DNA from: Moritella yayanosii
GTDB lineage: Bacteria; Pseudomonadota; Gammaproteobacteria; Enterobacterales; Moritellaceae
Direction of reading: 5' to 3'
DNA length: 64,000 nucleotides
Assembly: GCF_900465055.1 (NCBI RefSeq)
Contig: NZ_LS483250.1
Location: forward strand, 1,922,001 to 1,986,000
The translations under genes were made by a program, and so were the position numbers. Under the pieces are notes generated by a model, which saw only the letters and a program-made list of their open reading frames with translations, was not told the DNA's origin and did not search any database. Positions within the stretch are counted from its first letter, which is position 1, and every line of letters starts with the position of its first letter. This document shows positions 17,642 to 26,722 of the stretch, piece after piece.

Positions 17642-17814
17642 TTATTCCTCATGTGATAACTGATATAAATCAGCGATAAATTAATTGTAGTTCCCCTCTT
17701 ACGAATAGTCACATCAGCACTAAACTGGCCATCACTTTAAACACTTGTTATTTATCTCAAATCAAGGCAACATGACTAGGTCAACAGTGATCATACTATC
17801 CTGTTCGATATAAT

Positions 17815-18076
17815 TCTCAGGGCGGGGTGTAATTCCCCACCGGCGGTAATAATAAGGTATAAGATTCATTAAGATGCAATCGTAATCCTATTTCAGCCCG
17901 CGAGCGCCTAAGCTATCTATTATTAATACAGTTATTTGATTGATAAAATAACCTGATTTAATAAAGTCATCGCTTAGGGTCAGCAGATCTGGTGAATGCT
18001 ATGCCTCATAGCCTAGTCCAGAGCCGACGGTAATGAACATATTCATCGAGTATGTCGAAGTCCGGATGAGAGAGAA
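17815..18076 (+). ncRNA. FMN riboswitch (RFN element) upstream of ribB
   Basis: The conserved RFN blocks appear in order: AGGGCGGGGTGTAATTCCCC then ACCGGCGGTAAT, AGCCCGCGAGCG, GGTCAGCAGATCTGGTGAA, CCAGAGCCGACGGT, and GTCCGGATGAGAGAGAATG. The arm between the GCGAGCGC and CTTAGGGTCAGCAG blocks is long and AT-rich. Downstream, CGCCCTG at 18136-18142 is complementary to CAGGGCG at 17818-17824 (the P1 strand), so it can act as the anti-P1 element. FMN binding should reduce ribB expression. Confidence 0.95.
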
Positions 18077-18190
18077 TGTAAGATGCGTTAACGTCTACCT
18101 TGGTCGATGGTTAATCACGCACCTCAAATTCTGCACGCCCTGATTCTGGAACCCAATATTTTATATAGTTGTATATTAAGGATTTAAACC

Positions 18191-18844
18191 ATGAATCAGT
18201 CTTTACTTTCCCCTTTTGGCGATGCGATCACGCGAGTTGAAACCGCACTAACAGCATTACGTTTAGGCAAAGGGGTTTTAGTTGTTGATGATGAAGACCG
18301 CGAAAATGAAGGCGATATGGTGTATGCCGCAGAGTCATTAACCAATGCACAAATGGCATTACTGATCCGCGAAGGCAGTGGTATCGTGTGTGTTTGTTTA
18401 CCTGACGAGCGGGTTAAACAGTTAGCACTGGCACCTATGGTCGAGAACAACTCAAGCCAATACGGCACTGCGTTTACTGTCAGTATTGAAGCCGCTGTGG
18501 GGGTTACAACGGGCGTATCAGCCGCAGACCGTGTGACTACCATTAAAGCCGCTATTGCAGATGGCGCTGTACCTAGCGATCTGGCCCGTCCAGGGCATGT
18601 TTACCCGCTACGCGCACAACCGGGTGGTGTATTAACCCGTCGCGGCCATACCGAAGGCACTATCGATTTAATGAAACTAGCCGGGCTAAAACCCGCTGGG
18701 GTATTGTGTGAAGTAACCAATCCAGACGGTACCATGGCGCGTTTACCTGAGATCATCACTTTTGGTGAAAAGCACGATTTACCGGTATTAGCCATTGAAG
18801 ATATTGTGACTTATCGTAATGCACTGTTAGAACAAGTAAGTTAA
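18191..18844 (+). CDS. ribB: 3,4-dihydroxy-2-butanone 4-phosphate synthase RibB
   Basis: 217 residues, the same length as E. coli RibB. Active-site segments: [14 protein letters not shown] (about 31-44), [10 protein letters not shown], and [12 protein letters not shown] with the catalytic histidine. It makes the four-carbon precursor of riboflavin from ribulose-5-phosphate. It stands alone, without ribA fusion, and is controlled by the FMN riboswitch in its 5' leader. Confidence 0.97.
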   Translation: MNQSLLSPFGDAITRVETALTALRLGKGVLVVDDEDRENEGDMVYAAESLTNAQMALLIREGSGIVCVCLPDERVKQLALAPMVENNSSQYGTAFTVSIEAAVGVTTGVSAADRVTTIKAAIADGAVPSDLARPGHVYPLRAQPGGVLTRRGHTEGTIDLMKLAGLKPAGVLCEVTNPDGTMARLPEIITFGEKHDLPVLAIEDIVTYRNALLEQVS

Positions 18845-18871
18845 TAGTTAAATCAAGTAGATTAACCAATA

Positions 18872-18900
18872 AGGGCACACAAGAATACTTGCTGTGCCCT
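18872..18900 (+). terminator. Terminator hairpin after ribB
   Basis: AGGGCACA and TGTGCCCT form an 8-bp outer stem with a smaller inner AAG/CTT pairing, 27 bp after ribB. It is followed by CTTCATTT, a weak T-tract. Confidence 0.6.
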
Positions 18901-18940
18901 CTTCATTTAATAACCATATTGGTATTACATCACCCTGTTA

Positions 18941-19879
18941 TCAGTTAAACGTATGCGAACCTGGTTCACCGGCCGATAAACTAATCTCTATTAGCTGGTC
19001 AACAGGATCTGGTATCGTTAAACCATCAAACTGTACCGGATCATCCGCAACCGCACTACAGCTAAACGCTAAAGTATAATCACCCGCTGGAAGGAAACCA
19101 AATGCGAAATCATTAACGTCATCGAGACCAGTTGACGCATATGGCGCGATGAAACCAGCTGCAGGCGAATTCATATGGTTAAAATCAGCGTCTAACAGAT
19201 CAACGTTATCAACCAGATCATCAGCATCTAACTCTTTACCTTGATATAAATAGACAAAATGGCCTGTTGCAACACAACTATCTGCGGCAAATAAACTCTC
19301 ATCCACACTGCCACTCAGCGAAGCTGCACCATCATTATCAATAATCGTCACTCCATGTGGTTTAAGGTTATAACCACTATTGTTATTATTATTACCACGT
19401 AATACTAGAGATTGGCGTAAATCGAATTCAATAGTAAATGCCTGCACAGCTTCATCAGTAACGGTAAAACCACCTAATTTTAATTTATTACTGGGTTGTT
19501 TTAAATCTTCTTGTACGCCAAGAGCATCTGTTTTGATCACATAGTTTAGATCTTGATCAGGTTTAATATGGATGATGAGGTTTTTATATTCACCAGTACG
19601 TAATGCTATATCACTAATGATCAATGCCGATTGAGTGTCGGGATACTCTAATAAGTTAATTTGTTCATAACCTGCTATATCATGAAAAGTACGTTCGCCG
19701 TCAGCATGAATAAACTCAAGCCGATCAAAAGCAATAACCACAGCTGATAACCCTTCAACTGGTGCATCAGAAACCGAAAAATCAACCCTAGGATGCGGAT
19801 TAGAATCGCTATCACTACAGGCTGTGAGGAATAAAGGAAGAGAGGCTGTTAACAGAACTTTAGCTAATTTCACACACAT
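18941..19879 (-). CDS. DUF4382-domain lipoprotein
   Basis: 312 residues from the ATG at 19879 (a GTG at 19882 is also in frame). A lipoprotein signal with LTAC near residue 21 is followed by a Ser/Asp-rich linker and a DUF4382 domain (VDFSVSDAPVEGLSAVVIAFDRLEF). An Asn-run (NNNNNS) lies mid-protein. The C-terminal region is rich in Asp and may form a beta-sandwich. It is probably anchored to the inner face of the outer membrane; the function is unknown. Confidence 0.8.
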   Translation of the reverse strand: MCVKLAKVLLTASLPLFLTACSDSDSNPHPRVDFSVSDAPVEGLSAVVIAFDRLEFIHADGERTFHDIAGYEQINLLEYPDTQSALIISDIALRTGEYKNLIIHIKPDQDLNYVIKTDALGVQEDLKQPSNKLKLGGFTVTDEAVQAFTIEFDLRQSLVLRGNNNNNSGYNLKPHGVTIIDNDGAASLSGSVDESLFAADSCVATGHFVYLYQGKELDADDLVDNVDLLDADFNHMNSPAAGFIAPYASTGLDDVNDFAFGFLPAGDYTLAFSCSAVADDPVQFDGLTIPDPVDQLIEISLSAGEPGSHTFN

Positions 19880-19978
19880 CACCGTCTATAAATCAATTGT
19901 AAATTAACTATAGACCTTAGTGTGACGAATATCTCATAGTAACAGTCATCGCCGTTGCATAGCCCGTTACCTAATCCT

Positions 19979-22495
19979 CTACATGGTCCGTCTAATTAAC
20001 GTCACACTCGACATATTCAATAAACGCCAGCAACTAAGCAAACCAATCAGGCCGACAAAGATCGCGCCTGCACCTATCCCTAACAGCCAATACTCAAAGT
20101 GGAAAGTACCCGGCATCTCAAAGATACGGCTTTGTAAAATATACACGCCCAGCTCCATGGCAATACTTGCCATTAACCCAGCCAGTGCGCCCAAAGCCAC
20201 AAATTCAAACAACACACTATTACGCAGTAAGCGGCCACTCGCGCCAAGCGTACGTAAAATAGCGAGTTCACGCTCACGTTCTTCCATACTAGCTTGTACC
20301 TGTGCCACCAACACTAAGCTGCCCGCGAGTACCACCAGCACCAAAATAAACTCAATCGCAATCGACACCTGCCCTATCACGCTTCTTAATTGGGTAATAA
20401 TGGCATCCACATCAATCAAGGTAATGGTTGGATATTGCGTTAAGAAATCCTGTAATGCATCTTTCGCATCGTCCGGCACATATAACGAGGAAATATAGGT
20501 CGCAGGGAAGTCCGCCAGCACATGTTGGTTGAAGATCATGTAAAAGTTAGGCTGCAGCGTTTGCCAGTTCACGTTACGAATACTGCTCACCAGCACGACT
20601 ACTTCTTCACTGCCCAACTGGAAGGTTAAGTTATCCCCGACCGCGACATCTAACTTATCTGCTAATGTCGATTCGATAGACACTAACGCGCGGGTGTCTT
20701 CTGGTTGCCACCAGCTGCCTGCAACTAAACTGTTTTCATAAGGTAATGCATCTCGCCACGTCAGGTTTAACTCACGCCCCACCCCACGACGACCATTATC
20801 AGCAGACTTGGTTTCTTCCTTGCTTACACGTTTGGTCACTTGGTCATCATTAATTTTGGTTAACCGACCGCGAACCACAGGAAAAAGACCACTGGATTCT
20901 ATGCCTAACGCAGCCACAAAATTGTCCACTGGCTCGACTTGGCTAGCGCTAATATTGACTAAAAATCGGTTGGCACTGTTATCGGGCAATTGCTTCTGCC
21001 AATCATCAATCAGGCCATTCTTCATGACCACGATAATTAATAACAACTGAATAGCGATGGTAAAACTGATTAATTGCACCGCATTTTCATTAGCACGACG
21101 TTTTAAATTAGCTAATGCTAAATGCCATGACTTACCCGCCTTACTACCTGCAGAACGTCCTGCTGACATAAACAAGCGACCAATCACTAACAACACGAAT
21201 GCTACCAGCATACCGCCAATTAATAACGCTGCACTGAGTACTGCATCTTGACTAAATAAATACAATAAAGTAAAAATAGCCAATAACGACGGTACAGGAT
21301 TCATTAACCGCGTGAATAAACTGGTATTGGCACCATTATCACTGCCACGTAACAGGGTCATAGGCGAAGTGTTTACCAACTCTCTTAATGGCGTGATCGC
21401 AAACGCAACGGCGCAAATGATGCCGGTAACAATCGCGACTAAGAAAGGATAGGCCATATTTCCGGTGGTCGAGGTATCCAGATAATCGCGCATAGCATAC
21501 AAGCCCATATTCAATATCAAATAACCCACAACCAGCCCTAAACTGATACTCAGTACACTGAGCAGCGACCAATGCAGACAATACAGCTTAGTCACATAAC
21601 CCTTGGATGCGCCCATCGCTTTAAATACCGCGACCACGGATTGATGGCGCTGACTATAACGACGACTTGCCACCGCGACAGCAACAGATGCTAAAACAAT
21701 ACCGAGCATACTGGTTAATGATAAGTATTTATCCGCTTTGGTTAACGCTCTCGCTAAGGGTGAGTTTTGTGATTTGATATCATACCAACGTTGGTTATCA
21801 GTCAACTGTGGTTTAAACCATTGCTCAAATGCAGTGATATTGTCGGCTTCTCCGGCGAACAGGTATTTATAACTTAATCGGCTACCGGGTTGGATTAATT
21901 CTGTCTTCTGTATGTCTTGAGCATTAATAAACACCACAAGACCCGAACTAAACACACTAAAAGAGGCATCCGGTATTTGGGTAATAATCCCGGTGACTTT
22001 AAAACGCTTCACCCCAACCTCAATGCTATCGCCAAGCTTAATATCTAACTGCCTTAATCCCTTCGCCTCTAACCAAGCCTCGCCGGATTTGGGCGAGTTA
22101 GATGCTACCGCTTGCGTGGCATCTAACGACGGACTCACCAATAATTCACCGCGTAGTGGGTAATTGGCCGAAACGGCAGACAAGGCCGCGAGCGCCATCT
22201 TTTCGTCGGTAAACACCATGGATGACATTTGGATCTGCTGGGCTTGGATTAATTCTAAACTGGTCGCTTTGGCTAATACCGCAGGATCAATGACACTGCC
22301 GGTATCCAATACTCGGTCGGCCGCAATAAAAATACTACTCTCAGCCGTTAATGCTTGCTTAACCCGGCTAGAAAAACCAGACAAGGCAAATACCGCAGAC
22401 ACTGCCAGTACGATTGCCAGCAAGATAATAGTCAGTTCACCGCGCTTTAATTCGTGTTTTAATAAACGCAGGGAATGAATGCGCCAATAACTCAT
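19979..22495 (-). CDS. ybbP: ABC transporter permease, YbbP/FtsX family
   Basis: 838 residues (E. coli YbbP about 804). The N-terminal helix is followed by a large periplasmic MacB-like region, a middle block of membrane segments (about 255-450), a second periplasmic region, and three C-terminal helices of the FtsX domain ending in LSCWRLLNMSSVTLIR. It overlaps ybbA by 4 bp (ATGA), so the two are translationally coupled. YbbAP with TesA forms a conserved locus thought to handle lipid or hydrophobic substrates; that role is inferred. Confidence 0.9.
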   Translation of the reverse strand: MSYWRIHSLRLLKHELKRGELTIILLAIVLAVSAVFALSGFSSRVKQALTAESSIFIAADRVLDTGSVIDPAVLAKATSLELIQAQQIQMSSMVFTDEKMALAALSAVSANYPLRGELLVSPSLDATQAVASNSPKSGEAWLEAKGLRQLDIKLGDSIEVGVKRFKVTGIITQIPDASFSVFSSGLVVFINAQDIQKTELIQPGSRLSYKYLFAGEADNITAFEQWFKPQLTDNQRWYDIKSQNSPLARALTKADKYLSLTSMLGIVLASVAVAVASRRYSQRHQSVVAVFKAMGASKGYVTKLYCLHWSLLSVLSISLGLVVGYLILNMGLYAMRDYLDTSTTGNMAYPFLVAIVTGIICAVAFAITPLRELVNTSPMTLLRGSDNGANTSLFTRLMNPVPSLLAIFTLLYLFSQDAVLSAALLIGGMLVAFVLLVIGRLFMSAGRSAGSKAGKSWHLALANLKRRANENAVQLISFTIAIQLLLIIVVMKNGLIDDWQKQLPDNSANRFLVNISASQVEPVDNFVAALGIESSGLFPVVRGRLTKINDDQVTKRVSKEETKSADNGRRGVGRELNLTWRDALPYENSLVAGSWWQPEDTRALVSIESTLADKLDVAVGDNLTFQLGSEEVVVLVSSIRNVNWQTLQPNFYMIFNQHVLADFPATYISSLYVPDDAKDALQDFLTQYPTITLIDVDAIITQLRSVIGQVSIAIEFILVLVVLAGSLVLVAQVQASMEERERELAILRTLGASGRLLRNSVLFEFVALGALAGLMASIAMELGVYILQSRIFEMPGTFHFEYWLLGIGAGAIFVGLIGLLSCWRLLNMSSVTLIRRTM

Positions 22496-23310
22496 AATGA
22501 CTCACTCAGCGGCTGTTTTGTGGCTGAAGGTTCGGTAACTACAGGGTTTTTAATTGAAGGCTCTGCCGCCACTGATTGTGTAAAGACAGCTTCTGTAACG
22601 ACCGTCTCGGCAATTACTGGCGTAACATTGGCTTCACTTAGCTGGCCACTTTCCATGATCACTTGACGCTGACAACGCGCCGCTAATTTCGGATCATGGG
22701 TCACTAATATCAAGGTGGTACCCTGCTGCTTATTAATTTCAAACAACAAATCTGCAATGTGAGTTCCAGTTTTAGTGTCTAAGTTACCCGTTGGCTCATC
22801 GGCAAATAAAATATCTGGTTTAGAAATAAACGCACGCGCAATCGCCACACGCTGTTGCTCACCACCAGAAAGCTGTGACGGGAAATGCTCGGCTCTATCG
22901 ACTAAGTCGACTTTGGCTAATAATTCTCGCGCTAATTGTTCAGCGTTATCCATACCTGCTAACTCTGCCGGTAACATGATATTTTCCAACGCGGTTAAAC
23001 TATTGATTAATAAGAACTGCTGAAAAATAAACCCAACATGTTTCGCGCGAACCGCACTGCGTTGCTCTTCATTAAATTGGTGCAAGGGCTGATTTTTTAG
23101 AAAAACTTCACCGCTCGACGGTAAATCTAGCCCCGCTATAATAGACAATAGGGTAGACTTACCTGAGCCAGACGCGCCAACAATCGCTAATGAATCACCT
23201 GCTACCACAGTTAAATCCATCGGATATAAGATATCGAGGGTTTTAGCCTCTGTTTTAACTGATTTAGTTAAGGCACTTACTTTTAATATAACGTCGGAAT
23301 TTAGCTTCAT
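22492..23310 (-). CDS. ybbA: ABC transporter ATP-binding protein YbbA
   Basis: The start is placed at the ATG at 23310 ([17 protein letters not shown]); the frame continues upstream only with a GTG inside tesA. 272 residues: Walker [10 protein letters not shown], signature [10 protein letters not shown], Walker [14 protein letters not shown], and H-loop VTHD. E. coli YbbA has 228 residues; here an extra tail of about 45 residues, rich in Val, Thr, Glu and Ala, follows the ATPase fold. Partner of the overlapping permease gene. Its start codon overlaps the divergent tesA start by 2 bp. Confidence 0.92.
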   Translation of the reverse strand: MKLNSDVILKVSALTKSVKTEAKTLDILYPMDLTVVAGDSLAIVGASGSGKSTLLSIIAGLDLPSSGEVFLKNQPLHQFNEEQRSAVRAKHVGFIFQQFLLINSLTALENIMLPAELAGMDNAEQLARELLAKVDLVDRAEHFPSQLSGGEQQRVAIARAFISKPDILFADEPTGNLDTKTGTHIADLLFEINKQQGTTLILVTHDPKLAARCQRQVIMESGQLSEANVTPVIAETVVTEAVFTQSVAAEPSIKNPVVTEPSATKQPLSESL

Positions 23311-23935
23311 GTTTAAAAATGCCTTTAAAGTATTATTATTGATGGTTATCTTGTTATCTGCAGCACATGCCACAGCTAACCATAAAATTTTGTTATTGGG
23401 TGACAGCCTTAGTGCCAGTTATGGTATGACACAAAATGAAGGCTGGGTAACCCTGCTTAATCAACAGTTAGCCAAGCAAAATGCCCCGTATAACATTATC
23501 AATGCCAGTATCAGTGGTGAGACTACCGCAGGCGGCCTGTCTCGCTTACCGGGAATTTTGGCTAAGCAATCAATTGATGCACTGATCATCGAACTCGGTG
23601 GTAATGACGGTTTACGTGGTTTTCCGCCTAAGTTAATCAAAAGTAACCTGACGCAAATGGTTGATCTCGCACACGCGCAGAATATTCCCGTGTATGTGAT
23701 GAGTATTCGTATTCCACCTAATTATGGCCCACGCTACAGTAAAATGTTTACCGATGTATTTACCCAAGTTGGCAGTGAAAAAGACATTACCGTGTTGCCG
23801 TTTTTCATGGAAACGATCGCCGTAGATCCAAGCCTGATGCAAAATGACGGTATTCACCCCAACCGCACCGCCCAAGCTAAAATTGCCGATATCATGTCAA
23901 AGCAGCTAGCGGCTATTTATCAAGAACGAAACTAA
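23309..23935 (+). CDS. tesA: Multifunctional acyl-CoA thioesterase I / lysophospholipase TesA
   Basis: 208 residues with a signal peptide (about 1-23), so periplasmic. SGNH-hydrolase blocks: GDSLSASYG with nucleophile S33, G70 in ASISGE, ELGGNDGLRG with N99, and DGIHPN with D180 and H183. It hydrolyses acyl thioesters and lysophospholipids. It is divergent from ybbA with overlapping start codons. The length and blocks match E. coli TesA (208 residues). Confidence 0.95.
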   Translation: MFKNAFKVLLLMVILLSAAHATANHKILLLGDSLSASYGMTQNEGWVTLLNQQLAKQNAPYNIINASISGETTAGGLSRLPGILAKQSIDALIIELGGNDGLRGFPPKLIKSNLTQMVDLAHAQNIPVYVMSIRIPPNYGPRYSKMFTDVFTQVGSEKDITVLPFFMETIAVDPSLMQNDGIHPNRTAQAKIADIMSKQLAAIYQERN

Positions 23936-23970
23936 CCCCAACAATCTGTCACGAACAAGTCGGTTCCAAA

Positions 23971-24087
23971 ACCTGCATGAACTGATGCTAAGACATACTG
24001 GTTTATCGCTATTACTCATCACTGAGTAACACATCAAGATAAACCAGTTTATATTGATGTGTCAGGGTAAGTTGCACAAATGCAGGT
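23971..24087. repeat. Nested and overlapping inverted repeats between tesA and polB
   Basis: Three inverted repeats share this 117-bp gap: ACCTGCAT (23971-23978) with ATGCAGGT (24080-24087); ACTGGTTTATC (23997-24007) with GATAAACCAGT (24038-24048); and ACATCAA (24031-24037) with TTGATGT (24054-24060). The third competes with the second. They may act as the shared terminator of the convergent genes, although T-runs are absent. Confidence 0.6.
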
Positions 24088-24102
24088 AAAGTACTGTCAG
24101 GA

Positions 24103-26553
24103 TTAAAATAATCCCATTTGCTGATCGGTTATCAAATCAAAGCTCAAGCCAATAAATGGCAAGATACCATCGGCAATGGGTTTAATTTGTTTTTCAATAT
24201 AATGTTCAAAATCCAAGACTGAATGTTGATGCTCGACCGCTTCAGGGCCATTCAGGGTGAGCACATAACTGATCCATGCTTTATGTTGATAACGTAACGG
24301 TTGCCCTAATTGACGATTTTTTTCATCGGCGGCGCGCGCTGCTTTTACGTGGGGCGGCACGTTTTTCACATATAGCGCTAATTCTTGGCGCAAACGTTTA
24401 CGGTAAACCAGCTTGTCGTTAAATTCACCCGCTAAGGTTTTCTCGACAATTTCCAGCACGTAATCTTCGACCGCAATATTATGGAATACCCGATGGTATA
24501 ACTCCATCTGGAACATCTTAGCTAAATCTGTCCAATCGGTGCGTACGGTTTCCAGCCCTTTAAAGATCAGCTTTTCCCCGTCTTTAGTATGCACTAATCC
24601 GGCATAACGTTTTTTACTGCCTTTATCCAAACCACGGATGGTGGGCATTAAGAACTTGTGATAATGCACTTCGTATTCAATATCTAAGAAACAATCGATA
24701 TCGTAATCTTCACGTAATAGTTGCTGCCATTGTTGATTAATATACGCCGACAGTTCTGCACCCATGCGGTCGGCTTGTAAACCGCGATCAGCTGACGACC
24801 CACTATAACCGTCGGTAAATTTAGCCGCATCGAGTAATACAAACGTGGAATCGGTATCACCGTAAATCACTTTATATCCCTGCTCTTCGATCCACTTTGC
24901 TGTAGTTTGCATGATCTCTTGCCCACGCATGGTGATCGACGAGGCTAAACGGGTATCATAAAAACGACAACCTCCGGATCCTAATACCCCATAAAACGAA
25001 TTCATTAAGATCTTAATGGCTTGCGAACGGGCGGCATCGTTGTCACGTTTGGCTTGATCACGCTGCGCCCACAGTTCGGTAATAATATCGGGCAAGTAAT
25101 GTTTATTCCGATCAAACAACCCACCACGAAATCCGGGGATTGCTTCAGTTGGGTTTTGCACGCCTTCTAACAGTCCCACTGGATCAATTTTGAACGTGCG
25201 GATAATCGACGGATACAGACTCTTAAAATCCAGTACGATCACGTGATCATACAAACCCGGGAAGGAGTCCATCACATAACCGCCAGGGCTTGCCATTACC
25301 CCACTCTCACGTAGATTAGGGGCGATATAACCAGCGCGGTGTAACTTAGGCAGATACACATTGGTGAACGCCATTACCGAGCCACCGTTACGATCTAATT
25401 CTAATCCGGTTAACTGCGAGCGTAATAACAAGAAATCCAACAATCGGGTTTTAACAAAAATATCCCACACTAATACGCAATCTTGCAGGTTGTATTTTGC
25501 TAGCTTGACCTTGTTAAAATGAAAGTCGTGGTTGATCTGTTCCATGCGATTATCAACATCATCAGTATCTTTACCAACACCGAGTATTTCTTGCGCCACA
25601 TTTTCTAAACTAAAGCTGGGGAAGTTATAGGTGGCGGTTTTTAGACTATCAATGCCATCAACCACTACCCGACCATGTAAGGTTAAAAAGCCTTGTTGTT
25701 GTGGGGTCCGGCCGTCACGCCAATGCAGGTTTTGACCACCGCGACCCAGCGCTAATTTAAGGTTATGGAATGTGGCACGTTGGGCTAATAAACGGAAATC
25801 AAAGTTAATCACGTTCCAGCCAATAAAGATGTCGGGATCATAACTGATCACAAAGGCTTGCAATGCCAGTAATAAACTTTTTTCGTCAGCAACCCAATGG
25901 ATTAACAGCTCGCTTTCGGGATCTTGCGCTACGTCTTTCTCAGGTGCTTCGCCAATCATGTATACCCGTTTAAAAGGCTGGCCGTCAGGGCAATAAGCAG
26001 GGCTAAATGAATACAAACCAATAGCGTACAGTTCACCGTGTTCTGAGCATTCTATATCCAATGAGATCTGTTTAATTTTGTCAACTAAGTTGTCTGGTAA
26101 TGCCGCAGGTTTAAGCTGTGCTTGTTGCAATTCAACATACCCTTTGCGTTGCACTGGCGTACCCGTGAACTCAACCGCCCCTTTAACAAACCGCTCCATT
26201 AAGTAACGTTCTGCTGGGCGAATGTCTGCTTCTAAAACCGTGACCAGCTTACGTCTCAATAACTCTTGTGCACGGTGAAAGTCATGCGAGGTGCGGAAAT
26301 AAAAGGCACTCATGAATTCTAAATCAAAACTGCGCATTTTCAGATCTTTATAAGTAAAACGCGGGTTCAATTCACTTAAACAAGCTAAGGCTGTGGTCAG
26401 TTGATCTTGAGGAATGAACATCACCAGCGGTTGGGTTGCTGGGATCAATTTAACCGCACCCATTTCAGATGCTAACCAGTAACTTAATTCATTGTACCCA
26501 TTACGATCACGGCTATGGCGCGATAATAAAAAACCCAGATATGTAGCTGACAA
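24103..26553 (-). CDS. polB: DNA polymerase II (family B), PolB
   Basis: 816 residues (E. coli PolB: 783). Proofreading exonuclease motifs: SLDIECSEHGELY (Exo I), IGWNVINFDFRLL (Exo II), YNLQDCVLV (Exo III). Polymerase motifs: LDFKSLYPSIIR (A), KILMNSFYGVLGS (B), YGDTDST (C). The start appears to be a TTG at 26553, because the N-terminus (GFLLSRHSRD) aligns with E. coli PolB and no ATG is available. A LexA-like box lies 27 bp upstream, as expected for this SOS-induced translesion and restart polymerase. Confidence 0.94.
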   Translation of the reverse strand: MSATYLGFLLSRHSRDRNGYNELSYWLASEMGAVKLIPATQPLVMFIPQDQLTTALACLSELNPRFTYKDLKMRSFDLEFMSAFYFRTSHDFHRAQELLRRKLVTVLEADIRPAERYLMERFVKGAVEFTGTPVQRKGYVELQQAQLKPAALPDNLVDKIKQISLDIECSEHGELYAIGLYSFSPAYCPDGQPFKRVYMIGEAPEKDVAQDPESELLIHWVADEKSLLLALQAFVISYDPDIFIGWNVINFDFRLLAQRATFHNLKLALGRGGQNLHWRDGRTPQQQGFLTLHGRVVVDGIDSLKTATYNFPSFSLENVAQEILGVGKDTDDVDNRMEQINHDFHFNKVKLAKYNLQDCVLVWDIFVKTRLLDFLLLRSQLTGLELDRNGGSVMAFTNVYLPKLHRAGYIAPNLRESGVMASPGGYVMDSFPGLYDHVIVLDFKSLYPSIIRTFKIDPVGLLEGVQNPTEAIPGFRGGLFDRNKHYLPDIITELWAQRDQAKRDNDAARSQAIKILMNSFYGVLGSGGCRFYDTRLASSITMRGQEIMQTTAKWIEEQGYKVIYGDTDSTFVLLDAAKFTDGYSGSSADRGLQADRMGAELSAYINQQWQQLLREDYDIDCFLDIEYEVHYHKFLMPTIRGLDKGSKKRYAGLVHTKDGEKLIFKGLETVRTDWTDLAKMFQMELYHRVFHNIAVEDYVLEIVEKTLAGEFNDKLVYRKRLRQELALYVKNVPPHVKAARAADEKNRQLGQPLRYQHKAWISYVLTLNGPEAVEHQHSVLDFEHYIEKQIKPIADGILPFIGLSFDLITDQQMGLF

Positions 26554-26579
26554 AATTAACCAGAAAAAGTAGTTTAAGA

Positions 26580-26595
26580 CTGGTTAAGTGTACAG
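26580..26595 (-). promoter_or_regulatory. LexA (SOS) box of polB
   Basis: CTGGTTAAGTGTACAG on the plus strand; read toward polB it is CTGT-N8-CCAG, seven of eight bases of the CTGT-N8-ACAG core. It is placed 27 bp upstream of the polB start. In E. coli polB (dinA) is LexA-controlled, which supports the reading. Confidence 0.7.
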
Positions 26596-26722
26596 CATTT
26601 TTAGAAGCGTGAAAATATTTACACAAAGACGTAATCGGATATCATAATTTGTTGATTGTATGTTATAAAGCTTACTATGAAAAATCAATAACTTTAGATT
26701 AAATCGATAAGAGAATACGCCT

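Noticed and set aside
20808-21251. Plus-strand frames inside ybbP
   Set aside because: Shadows of the conserved minus-strand permease with no independent signals.
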